DNA of 6,912 nt from Lachnospiraceae bacterium (lineage in GTDB: Bacteria; Bacillota; Clostridia; Lachnospirales; Lachnospiraceae), in assembly GCA_017961385.1 (NCBI GenBank), contig JAGCXJ010000293.1, positions 1 through 6,912 on the forward strand, in the 5' to 3' direction. Both the position numbers and the translations under genes were made by a program. This document shows, in pieces, positions 1 through 6,911 of the stretch; the stretch's first letter is position 1, and every line of letters begins with the position of its first letter. The notes beneath the pieces were generated by a model that saw only the letters and a list, made by a program, of their open reading frames with translations, did no database searches and was not told the DNA's origin.

Positions 1-1706
1 ATGCGGCCGATGTTGTCGACAGTATTTAATGTCTCAGAAGCAAGGGATCCTATCTCTCCCTCAACTACTGCAAATCCTCTTCCGGCATCTCCTGCTCTTG
101 CAGCCTCTATATTTGCATTGAGTGCAAGAAGGTTTGTCTGTGAAGATATGTTCTTTATATCGTCTGTGAGCTCATGTATCTTTGAAACAGCCTGGCTTCT
201 TTCAACGGCTTCTCTGCTCTTTTCCTTCATGAGTTCATACATGCGGTGGGTCTTGTCGCTCGAATCATTGCTCCTTGACTGCATGTCGTCTGCTCTTGCA
301 AGGATGTTCTTTGATTCGGACTCGCTCTGAACGGCCAGATCGTATATCTCCATCGTCTGGCTCTTTACTTCGCCGACGTTGCTTACTATCTGCTGGGTAT
401 TTGCACTGGCCTGCTGCATTCCTGCTGCCAGCTCCTGGGTAGCATCGCTGTTCTCATCGGTCTTCTGATTGTTTTCCTTCATGATGCCGTCAAGATCTTC
501 GATAGCGCCGTTTATGGTCGTCTCCACATCGTTTAGCGAATCCACCATTGCCCTGAATGATGCTCTCATGACCTGGACTTCGCCAGCCATCTTTCCTATC
601 TCATCCCTATGGCTTATAGGGTCATCGCCGCCTTCCGTCTTTGAAAGGTCAAGCCTTGCAGTCCTGTTTATGACGCCTGTCAGTGTCTTTATGGGATTTA
701 CAAGACCGTTGCTCACAAAGAATCCGATGACCGCGCTTATTAAAAGTGCAAATATGACTATGCCTATGATCGTGTAAAGCAGAGAGTAGGTCTGTGCATA
801 TATCTCTTTTTGGGGTGCCGTTAAGATCAGCTTCATGCCGTTATGAAGAGTGTTGTATACAAACAGCTTCTTGGCTCCCTCATAGCTGTATTCATAGGCA
901 TCCGATGCATTGCTGTCACTCTCAAGATATTTAGCGGCATCAGCAAGAGTCGCATCCTGATCGATGAGCTTCTGGCCGGTTTCGATAGACTTGTGATGGA
1001 GTATCTCTCCGTCAGCCTTTGCAAGGAAGGCATATCCGCTGTCAAACAGGCTTACAGCATCTACCAGATCCGTAAGCTGCGTTACTGCTATATCCATGCC
1101 CACTATACCGATGGATGTGCCGTCTGCGCTGTATATCGGAACAACATAGCTTATCATATATACATTGATGTTGCTGTTTAAATACGGATCCATCCATATG
1201 GGAGCTCCGTTTCCTACAGGTATGTAGTACCATCCCACATGTTCAAGGTCTGTCGGCTCATACATAGTAAAGTCTGTAGGCGTGACAGCCGTAAAGGGAT
1301 CTGAAAGGCTGTCTCTTGTCAGAAAGCAGCCTGAAGTAGGATTTGAATACTCGGGATTGTATCTTATATAGCTTGTTATAGCTCCCTCTGTCCTCTCGGA
1401 AAACTTGAATACTTCATCGAGTATGCTCTCTGTAAATCCGTCCGCATAGTTTTTGTCGGAAAAGAATGCGTCCTCATCGAGCTTGTCGACAACAACATCG
1501 GCAAGTATGTTAACGCTCGTCTCGATCCTTGTTATCGTCGCATCCATCTCGTTTGCTACGGAATCGCCTCTTACGTTCATGTTTTCGACTGCTTCGGATT
1601 CAGTGATCCTCATCGTGCTCTTTATTGACAGTGCTCCCACTATAAGAGCCGTTATAAGTGAACATCCGATTATGCATGCCATGATCTTGGTGTTGATAGT
1701 CTTCAA
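1..1706 (-). CDS. dCache methyl-accepting chemotaxis protein, 3' end beyond window
   Basis: This is a transmembrane chemoreceptor that would bind a small ligand outside the cell and control CheA/CheW inside. The frame reads 568 codons with no stop to the window edge, so the C-terminus is missing. In order: basic N-terminus (MKTINTK) and TM1 at about residues 9-27; a periplasmic-type double Cache region at about 30-300, with W171-M-D-P and the VVPIYSADG..IGIVGMDI segment (188-206) typical of dCache_1; TM2 at about 306-331; HAMP at about 332-390 (NPIKTL, then RDEIGKM); coiled coil; and the signalling hairpin tip at about 515-568 (SSQTNLLALNANIEAARAG, then GRGFAVVEGEI). The TTG at 1706 is chosen because AGGAGG lies 4 bases upstream and it supplies the positive residues before TM1. 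ATG at 1682 (residue 9) would remove these and has no comparable site. It begins 8 bases after the HD-GYP stop, so the two are probably co-translated. The family is certain; the ligand is unknown. Confidence 0.95.
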   Translation of the reverse strand, partial: MKTINTKIMACIIGCSLITALIVGALSIKSTMRITESEAVENMNVRGDSVANEMDATITRIETSVNILADVVVDKLDEDAFFSDKNYADGFTESILDEVFKFSERTEGAITSYIRYNPEYSNPTSGCFLTRDSLSDPFTAVTPTDFTMYEPTDLEHVGWYYIPVGNGAPIWMDPYLNSNINVYMISYVVPIYSADGTSIGIVGMDIAVTQLTDLVDAVSLFDSGYAFLAKADGEILHHKSIETGQKLIDQDATLADAAKYLESDSNASDAYEYSYEGAKKLFVYNTLHNGMKLILTAPQKEIYAQTYSLLYTIIGIVIFALLISAVIGFFVSNGLVNPIKTLTGVINRTARLDLSKTEGGDDPISHRDEIGKMAGEVQVMRASFRAMVDSLNDVETTINGAIEDLDGIMKENNQKTDENSDATQELAAGMQQASANTQQIVSNVGEVKSQTMEIYDLAVQSESESKNILARADDMQSRSNDSSDKTHRMYELMKEKSREAVERSQAVSKIHELTDDIKNISSQTNLLALNANIEAARAGDAGRGFAVVEGEIGSLASETLNTVDNIGR

Positions 1707-1710
1707 GATA

Positions 1711-1716
1711 CCTCCT
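1711..1716 (-). promoter_or_regulatory. Shine-Dalgarno AGGAGG for the chemoreceptor, overlapping the upstream stop
   Basis: A full AGGAGG lies 4 bases before the TTG start at 1706. It shares two bases with the TAG stop (1715-1717) of the HD-GYP gene. The site decides the start of the chemoreceptor, because no ATG lies at a suitable distance. The overlap implies that ribosomes ending the upstream gene can re-initiate here. The spacing is slightly short for a perfect match, which together with TTG could keep expression modest. Confidence 0.8.
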
Positions 1717-3850
1717 AGCCTATTGTTCTTTGATGTTCCTCAGTTATTGCTCTTACCCTGTCAGGATTATCTATGAATACTTTTGCGATCACCGGATCAA
1801 AATGCTTTCCGGCGCCTTCCCTTATTATGTTCATCGCTTCTTCAAAAGTAAAAGGCTTCTTGTAGCTCCTTGCAGAAACAAGTGCGTCAAATACATCGGA
1901 TACTGCCATTATCCTTGCAGAGAGCGGTATCTCTTCTCCCTTAAGTCCTTCAGGATATCCGCTTCCGTCCCATTTTTCATGATGGTGGGTAGCGATCTGT
2001 AATGCTTCCTCCAAGAATGCGCTGTCGCCGGAAAGCTCCATTGCCCTTTCTATGACCTTTCCGCCTGCGCTCGCATGGCTTTTCATTATCGCAAACTCTT
2101 CATCGGTGAGCTTGCCGGGCTTGTTTAATATGACATCGCTTACCTTTATCTTTCCGACATCATGAAGAGGCGCCGAATTGTAAACATCATAATAAAACTC
2201 ATCCGTAAGATACTCGCTGTAAAGACCCTGCTCCTTTAAAAGATCCATTATGAGCTTAACATACGCCGCAGTCTTTTTAACGTGATCTCCGGTATTCTTG
2301 TCTCTGCTCTCGACTAGATCCGCCATTATATATATGAGCCCGTTCTGCATATGTGCGATCTGCTCGCCCTTTTTCTGGACTTCATCGATATATCCGACAG
2401 TCTCGCTTATAGTCTTTGAGAGTGACTCGTAAAGGTTTTCTATCTCGTCTCCGGTCGATATATCCAGTGAGTTTAGCATCTCTACACTTGCTTCTCTGTC
2501 CTGTTCGCTGTTATATGCAAACTTTCTTGCAGCAAATGTCATCGCATCTATAGGATAGGTAAGATGATATCTTGAAAGCCACAGACACAGAGCTAAAATG
2601 AAGATGAAAAATCCGATAAACAGCGAGAGTATCTTTGTCAAAAAGCTAATCCCGTTTAATCTTACATCCCTCATGTTTATATCGGTACATGCATAGGCGA
2701 CACATTTCTTGCTGCTGTCATATATAGGCTCGTAGTCGGTCAAAAGCCACCCGTATGTATCATCTGTTATTATAGGATCTATCGTATTTCCCGCTAAAAG
2801 ATCCGGCAATAGATCATGGAACGAATCATCAAACTCGACTACATCTCCAAGCTCTGATGCCTCCATCTCCTCGGTATCAAGATCAAATACCACGTGACAG
2901 CCGTCTTCTCTTATCTGATATACATACAGATATTCGACATAGGGATTGGTTGCCCTTAAGGCTATCAGGGCCTTCTCCGTTTCATAGTAATCCTCGTCTT
3001 TTATTCCGGTCTCAAGGTACTCATTTACCTTATCGCCGTCTATCTCGCTGGCTGCAAAGCATGCGATGCTGTTTCCTGTATGCGTAAACTGCTCTATGGC
3101 AAATCTCTGATAGAGGATATAGCTTATCGCAGCCGTGACAAAGGCTATGATGGTCATTACCGTACCGATTATTATTATGAGCTTGTAGCGCAGTCTGAGT
3201 TTTCTTGTGGCATTCTTTATCGATGCCTTTCTTTCTTCTCCGCTGAACGGCTTCTGCTTCCAGTCGGTCATCTCAAGGAAGTTGCGCTGCTTTTGAGGTA
3301 TCAGCTTTATTATAATGAATACTATTAATACAGTGATCGCTTTATCGACAAGATCAATAGATACGTCAGAGATCATCTGAGCCCAGAATACATTTAATGA
3401 TCCCTTTTCGAGCAGCTTTATCGCAAAGGGAGCCGATACGCCCTCTCCCATCCCGAAGCCGTACATAAGATATGTTAAAATGGAGCCCAGAAAGCCTCCG
3501 ATAAATGCAAACACAGGTATGCAAAGAAGAGCCTTTAAAAGATTTTCCTTGGCCCCTCTTTTTGCAAGAAAAGCACCGCTCACAGCGATCAGGACACTGA
3601 TGCCCGCATAGTAGGCATTGGTCGGATCGGCCGTAGCGTTTATTATGTTTGTGGCATAGCCCACAAATATGCCCGGAAGATATCCGCCGAGAGATGCGGC
3701 AAGAAGCGTGCCGACATTATCTATATAAAGCGGAAGTCCAAGCCTTGTAACGAGCCTGTTTAATGCAATGTTTATAACAACAAGCAGTATGTAGAAGAAT
3801 AGCTGCCTTCCGAGTCTGTTAAGTCCACCAGTCTGCTCATCCCTTACCAT
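1715..3850 (-). CDS. Membrane HD-GYP c-di-GMP phosphodiesterase with S-component-like and Cache sensor domains
   Basis: The 711-residue protein probably hydrolyses cyclic di-GMP at the membrane in response to an external or membrane signal. Domains in order: a multi-pass hydrophobic region at about 15-185 (roughly five or six segments; LPLYIDNVGTLLAASLGGY resembles ECF-transporter S components); TM at about 223-247; an extracellular Cache-like domain at about 248-400 (YLYVYQIREDG near 308-317, and ACTDINM at 387-393); TM at about 402-427; HAMP at about 428-485 (YPIDAM, GDEIENLYESL); and HD-GYP at about 505-700. HD-GYP hallmarks are intact: H523, H563-D564 with K567 (PLHDVGKI), H592, H622-H624, GYP at 631-633, and D652/D655. 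Catalysis is therefore expected; the related HD-GYP proteins that act on other cyclic dinucleotides cannot be excluded. The ATG at 3850 has GGAGGG 5 bases upstream. It has its own promoter candidate and is followed 8 bases later by the chemoreceptor. The natural ligand is not evident. Confidence 0.94.
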   Translation of the reverse strand: MVRDEQTGGLNRLGRQLFFYILLVVINIALNRLVTRLGLPLYIDNVGTLLAASLGGYLPGIFVGYATNIINATADPTNAYYAGISVLIAVSGAFLAKRGAKENLLKALLCIPVFAFIGGFLGSILTYLMYGFGMGEGVSAPFAIKLLEKGSLNVFWAQMISDVSIDLVDKAITVLIVFIIIKLIPQKQRNFLEMTDWKQKPFSGEERKASIKNATRKLRLRYKLIIIIGTVMTIIAFVTAAISYILYQRFAIEQFTHTGNSIACFAASEIDGDKVNEYLETGIKDEDYYETEKALIALRATNPYVEYLYVYQIREDGCHVVFDLDTEEMEASELGDVVEFDDSFHDLLPDLLAGNTIDPIITDDTYGWLLTDYEPIYDSSKKCVAYACTDINMRDVRLNGISFLTKILSLFIGFFIFILALCLWLSRYHLTYPIDAMTFAARKFAYNSEQDREASVEMLNSLDISTGDEIENLYESLSKTISETVGYIDEVQKKGEQIAHMQNGLIYIMADLVESRDKNTGDHVKKTAAYVKLIMDLLKEQGLYSEYLTDEFYYDVYNSAPLHDVGKIKVSDVILNKPGKLTDEEFAIMKSHASAGGKVIERAMELSGDSAFLEEALQIATHHHEKWDGSGYPEGLKGEEIPLSARIMAVSDVFDALVSARSYKKPFTFEEAMNIIREGAGKHFDPVIAKVFIDNPDRVRAITEEHQRTIG

Positions 3851-3855
3851 ATGTT

Positions 3856-3861
3856 CCCTCC
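3856..3861 (-). promoter_or_regulatory. Shine-Dalgarno GGAGGG for the HD-GYP gene
   Basis: GGAGGG ends 5 bases before the ATG at 3850, which supports that start. The longer purine-rich context is GGTGGAGGG. Confidence 0.8.
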
Positions 3862-3890
3862 ACCTTCAATCGGGTTTTTCTATGGTCTTC

Positions 3891-3902
3891 TCTTATATAA
3901 GA
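3891..3902. promoter_or_regulatory. 12-bp perfect palindrome TCTTATATAAGA at the predicted transcription start
   Basis: The sequence is its own reverse complement over 12 bases. It touches the last base of the predicted -10 box and covers the position where transcription would start. This is where a small dimeric repressor could bind, but an AT-rich palindrome of this length can also arise by chance. No regulator gene is in the window. Confidence 0.35.
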
Positions 3903-3929
3903 TTATAGTCTTTTTTGGTGGATAAGCAA
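3902..3929 (-). promoter_or_regulatory. Candidate sigma-A promoter for the HD-GYP/chemoreceptor unit
   Basis: On the minus strand, TTGCTT (3929-3924) is followed by a 16-base spacer with an A-tract and then a perfect TATAAT (3907-3902). Transcription would start near 3895, giving a leader of about 45 bases before the HD-GYP ATG. The -35 box matches consensus only at TTG and is the weak part. The location, in the only intergenic gap larger than 11 bases, supports the call. Confidence 0.6.
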
Positions 3930-3936
3930 CCAAATC

Positions 3937-6507
3937 TTAGCACGTTACAAGAAGATGCTCGTTTGCTATATCATTATAAACCTCGCATTTTCTGTCACTG
4001 ACATCATAAACATGAACTATGCCCCAAAGATCCTCCGACTGATCGAATTCATTTACGATATCCTTTGAGTTGGTAAGCCTATCAGGTTCAAAGTGTATGG
4101 TCTTTTCATTATTGAATACTGCGGTATAGAGTATCCTTGCTTCAACAAGATCCTGGAAGATATGGCTGCCGTAGCTAAGTTCCGGATTATAGCCTGCACG
4201 GGTCTCTTCTGTCTCGCATATGATCTCGTAGGCGCTTATATCAGAAAATGCTGTCGGCACGCCCAGCTCGGGAGAAGAAGTTCCGACTCTTCCGGGGACT
4301 ATCAGCATCATATGCTTGTCAAGATCCCTGTAATGCCAGTTTATCTTTCCGATAAGCTTTGCGACAAGGTCCTTTTGCCTGTACGGCATGCTGTAATACT
4401 TTACAGCATCCACATATACGATGATATCAAGTAAGGTTGTCCTGCACATTCCCATGGATGCGCCCCTGCTCTCTAAAAGTATGTTCTTTTCACTGATGTT
4501 ATCAGGTATCACGCTGCCGCTTCCTGTCTTTAATACCTGAAGAGGTCTGCACTGCAAAAGATCCACGGAGTATTCACCGTTTTGCGAGATATTTATCGTA
4601 AATTCCGTATAAACGGGATATTCATACTCTTTCTGAATGCAGCTAAGCAGCCTTCTCATCTGCTCCATCAGAGTTTTATTTTCTACAAGGCCCTTGCATG
4701 AGATGAACTTGACTTCACGCTTCTGTCCCATCTCTCTTAGTCTGCTCTCGGCATCATAGTCATGTTCAAGAAGTATCCTGTCAAGGTAGGCAGGTATGTC
4801 ATCCTGCATCCTTTCAAGAGGGAGCTTTTTGAGCATTTTTTCATTCATGTCTATGACCTCTGCCTTGCCCTGCGAGAACCTGTGCTTGTCGGCAGATGAT
4901 GAATAGGATGTCTTCTGCGGCATATCAAGGTTTACTATCCTCGGATAGGATCCTTCGGTCCTGTCTACCGCTGATGTGCCAAGTCCCATGACCAGTCTGA
5001 GCATCCCGGCATTCGGATCGCTGTCCTTCATTATCCTGTAGGGACTGTATGAATAGCCTACGCCCGCTGCGCACGGCATGTAGTTGCTTCCGTAATATGA
5101 TCCCGATACTCTCTGGATGAGAAGCGCCATCTGCTCGTCTCTCTCATCAAGGCCTCTTCTTTTTCTGTAATCGAGCGCAGAAAGGCTCATGGAGCTCGCA
5201 TAGACTATCTTTATGGCATTTTCAAACTCATCAAGTCTTTCCTCTATGCTTCCCCTGTTCACACAGAATACAGATTCATACTTTCCCGCAAATGCATTTC
5301 CAAAGCCGTCCTCGAGTATGCTGCTCGATCTTATGATATATGGATCCTGACCGTAGTATTCTATTATCCTTAAGAACTGATCTCTCATAGCTGCAGAGAA
5401 GCTGCCGTCCATAATCTTTTTGGCAAATTCATCCGCAAGTTCAAAGTAGCCTTCCTTTGTCCTCTGTCTGATCCTCATATCCCAAAGGCTGTTGTCAACG
5501 ATATATGTATAGTAAAGATCGGATCCCACATAGAAGGAATCATGAGGCTCCAAGATCTCATCGATATCAGGTTCACTGTTTCTGATGATGGCTCTTGCGA
5601 GCAGCATGCCGCATGCCTTTCCGCCTATCATTCCCGTTCCTATCATGTGATCCCTTACTTCAAAATAGTCCTCGGGGGTAAAGTGCTTCTTAACCATCTG
5701 TCTCATCCTGTCATCTCTTGTCATCATTATGTCGCACATTCTCGAACAGTAATCAGTTATCTCGATGCCGTTTTCGTTTAATATCTTTACTCTGTTAAAG
5801 AATCTGTCCCATGAATCGCTGTACTGCTCCTGTGCCGATCTCTGGGCCTTTGCGAGTGTCTGATAGAACCTGCTTGAGATGACACCGTCAAGGATGGGCC
5901 TGAACTGACCGTTTGCCGGATCATATGTATGGGGCAGAAACATCGTATCCAAGTTTCTGTTCCAGACCTTCTCGGGTCTTACATATGTATTTTTGTTATC
6001 GGAGTATACATCAAAGAAAAGCTGAGTCGTACTCAGTATCTTGTTTATTGCCTGAACGGAGTGCTTTCCTCTTATGATGGGAAAATATGCAACGGTATCC
6101 AGTATAAAAAGGAAAGGGCAAGTGACTCTGAAGAAGTTGCCCATCATAAGATCCGTCGCCCATGCGGTCTGAAGCTCTGAAAGACAGTCAAATACATAAA
6201 AGGCGTCTTTTCCTTCCTTTTCGATGATGTTGTGAATATCAACGGTAAAGTTTTCAAACCTGTGAGAAAGAGTCACATTTATCCTCTTTACCTCCGGGCA
6301 GTCCTCAACAAGTGGCTCATGGCTTGCAAATCTTAAATAGATTATATTTCGCCTGTCTGCGATGGCCTGTTTGATATAGGGCTCGCAGAAATATCTAAAC
6401 TCATTAAGATCAGATACTCGAAAGACCACGTTGTCACCCAGTCTAATGTTATCAAGGGCCTCATCCATTTCCTCTATACCGCATTTAATCCTGTCAAACG
6501 CTGCCAT
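3937..6507 (-). CDS. KaiC-like (no P-loop) / PPDK-type ATP-grasp fusion protein
   Basis: This is an 856-residue cytoplasmic protein. Residues 1-170 resemble a RecA/KaiC domain: FDRIKCGIEEMDEAL matches the KaiC entry motif, IIYLRF (55-60) and AFYVFD (102-107) sit where core strands and Walker B would be, but no GxxGK[ST] is present (LGDNVVFRVSDLNEF, 23-37). Residues about 285-660 form a PEP/pyruvate-binding, ATP-grasp domain as in pyruvate phosphate dikinase or PEP synthase: GMIGGKACG (K297), IIRSSSILED (R393), FAGKYESVF (406-414), E635 in TEFTI, and DLLQCRPLQ (Q652, R654). Residues about 730-800 carry VPGRVGTSSPELGVP and YGSHIFQDL, a tail seen in related PEP-synthase-like proteins. There is no phosphohistidine swivel motif and no PEP-binding barrel, so calling it a true dikinase would be wrong. 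The ATG at 6507 is preferred over GTG at 6522 because AAAGGAG lies 5 bases before it. Substrate and product are unknown; ATP binding is likely. Confidence 0.85.
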   Translation of the reverse strand: MAAFDRIKCGIEEMDEALDNIRLGDNVVFRVSDLNEFRYFCEPYIKQAIADRRNIIYLRFASHEPLVEDCPEVKRINVTLSHRFENFTVDIHNIIEKEGKDAFYVFDCLSELQTAWATDLMMGNFFRVTCPFLFILDTVAYFPIIRGKHSVQAINKILSTTQLFFDVYSDNKNTYVRPEKVWNRNLDTMFLPHTYDPANGQFRPILDGVISSRFYQTLAKAQRSAQEQYSDSWDRFFNRVKILNENGIEITDYCSRMCDIMMTRDDRMRQMVKKHFTPEDYFEVRDHMIGTGMIGGKACGMLLARAIIRNSEPDIDEILEPHDSFYVGSDLYYTYIVDNSLWDMRIRQRTKEGYFELADEFAKKIMDGSFSAAMRDQFLRIIEYYGQDPYIIRSSSILEDGFGNAFAGKYESVFCVNRGSIEERLDEFENAIKIVYASSMSLSALDYRKRRGLDERDEQMALLIQRVSGSYYGSNYMPCAAGVGYSYSPYRIMKDSDPNAGMLRLVMGLGTSAVDRTEGSYPRIVNLDMPQKTSYSSSADKHRFSQGKAEVIDMNEKMLKKLPLERMQDDIPAYLDRILLEHDYDAESRLREMGQKREVKFISCKGLVENKTLMEQMRRLLSCIQKEYEYPVYTEFTINISQNGEYSVDLLQCRPLQVLKTGSGSVIPDNISEKNILLESRGASMGMCRTTLLDIIVYVDAVKYYSMPYRQKDLVAKLIGKINWHYRDLDKHMMLIVPGRVGTSSPELGVPTAFSDISAYEIICETEETRAGYNPELSYGSHIFQDLVEARILYTAVFNNEKTIHFEPDRLTNSKDIVNEFDQSEDLWGIVHVYDVSDRKCEVYNDIANEHLLVTC

Positions 6508-6512
6508 AATGT

Positions 6513-6519
6513 CTCCTTT
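6513..6519 (-). promoter_or_regulatory. Shine-Dalgarno AAAGGAG deciding the KaiC-PPDK-like start
   Basis: AAAGGAG lies 5 bases before the ATG at 6507 and begins on the last base of the RelA-like gene's TGA stop (6519-6521). An in-frame GTG at 6522 would place this site inside the coding region with nothing comparable upstream, so the ATG is chosen. The overlap of stop and ribosome site indicates translational coupling. Confidence 0.8.
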
Positions 6520-6911
6520 CACATGTTTATATCATTCTGAAATCTCGACAGATGCTCAAAGGGCAGGATCTGTCTGCCTCTGAACAGTCCGCATCCGTCA
6601 TTTATGAGCTGGTTGTTAAATGCCCTGAACATATTTACGTCAAGCGCGGAAAGATCGAGTTCTAGAAGTTTTATCAGTCTTTCGTATGCATCGTCAAAGT
6701 ATCTGCACTCGCCCGGACGGATTATATCCCTTCTTGTCCTGTTCACTTCCTGGCTTTTCTCATATCCGAAATGATTTGCATCTCCGATCTCCGCATAATC
6801 ATCCATATCCTTGGTTCTTAACTGCACCTCGGTGTAGCATCTGGTAAGGTTGTCATAGAAGGTTATATGCAGCGATCTGTATCCCGCGGAACGCGGTTTT
6901 ATTACATAATC
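6519..6911 (-). CDS. RelA/SpoT-type (p)ppGpp synthetase-like protein, C-terminal part only
   Basis: The frame is open at the right edge, and 130 codons are visible before the TGA. The visible start, DYVIKPRSAGYRSLH, followed by TEVQLRTKDMDDYAEIG and HFGYE, matches the second half of the RelA/SpoT synthetase fold. The tyrosine of GYRSLH (which stacks on the GTP base in the family) and the glutamate of E-x-Q-x-R-T (catalytic, metal-binding) are both kept. It would therefore be expected to transfer pyrophosphate from ATP to GTP or GDP. About 75 residues follow the synthetase signature (ending SRFQNDINM). There is no TGS, zinc-finger or ACT region, so this is not a standard long Rel; it may be a small alarmone synthetase or a variant with an N-terminal domain outside the window. 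The hydrolase domain, if any, cannot be seen. A GTG at 6827 lies inside the synthetase fold and is not a true start. It is 11 bases upstream of the KaiC-PPDK-like gene. Confidence 0.88.
   Translation of the reverse strand, partial: DYVIKPRSAGYRSLHITFYDNLTRCYTEVQLRTKDMDDYAEIGDANHFGYEKSQEVNRTRRDIIRPGECRYFDDAYERLIKLLELDLSALDVNMFRAFNNQLINDGCGLFRGRQILPFEHLSRFQNDINM

Noticed and set aside
1..1181. Plus-strand open frames at 1-330, 469-777 and 843-1181
   Set aside because: They lie antisense to a continuous chemoreceptor frame with recognisable Cache, HAMP and signalling motifs. Their translations look like low-complexity shadows, and no ribosome site supports them.
833..1233. Short minus-strand open frames suggesting a broken or frameshifted gene at the left
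   Set aside because: They are in a different frame from the chemoreceptor. Reading the minus strand from 1706 to 1 gives 568 codons without a stop, so the gene is intact within the window and cut only by the edge.
2857..3328. Plus-strand frames within the HD-GYP gene (2857-3087, 3080-3328)
   Set aside because: They are antisense to the Cache and membrane regions of a well-supported gene, with no motif or start signal of their own.
3914..3934. Inverted repeat TTTGGT/ACCAAA after the KaiC-PPDK-like stop as a terminator
   Set aside because: The stem is only 6 bp, and on the transcribed strand it is followed by A residues, not U. It is not a rho-independent terminator, so read-through into the HD-GYP gene remains possible.
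3937..6507. Annotation as pyruvate phosphate dikinase or PEP synthase
   Set aside because: Only the N-terminal nucleotide-binding half of those enzymes is present. The phosphohistidine and PEP/pyruvate barrel domains are absent, and an unrelated KaiC-like domain precedes it.
6508..6522. GTG at 6522 as the start of the KaiC-PPDK-like gene, overlapping the RelA-like stop
   Set aside because: The AAAGGAG site lies downstream of this GTG and at the right distance from the ATG at 6507, so the extra five residues are unlikely to be translated.
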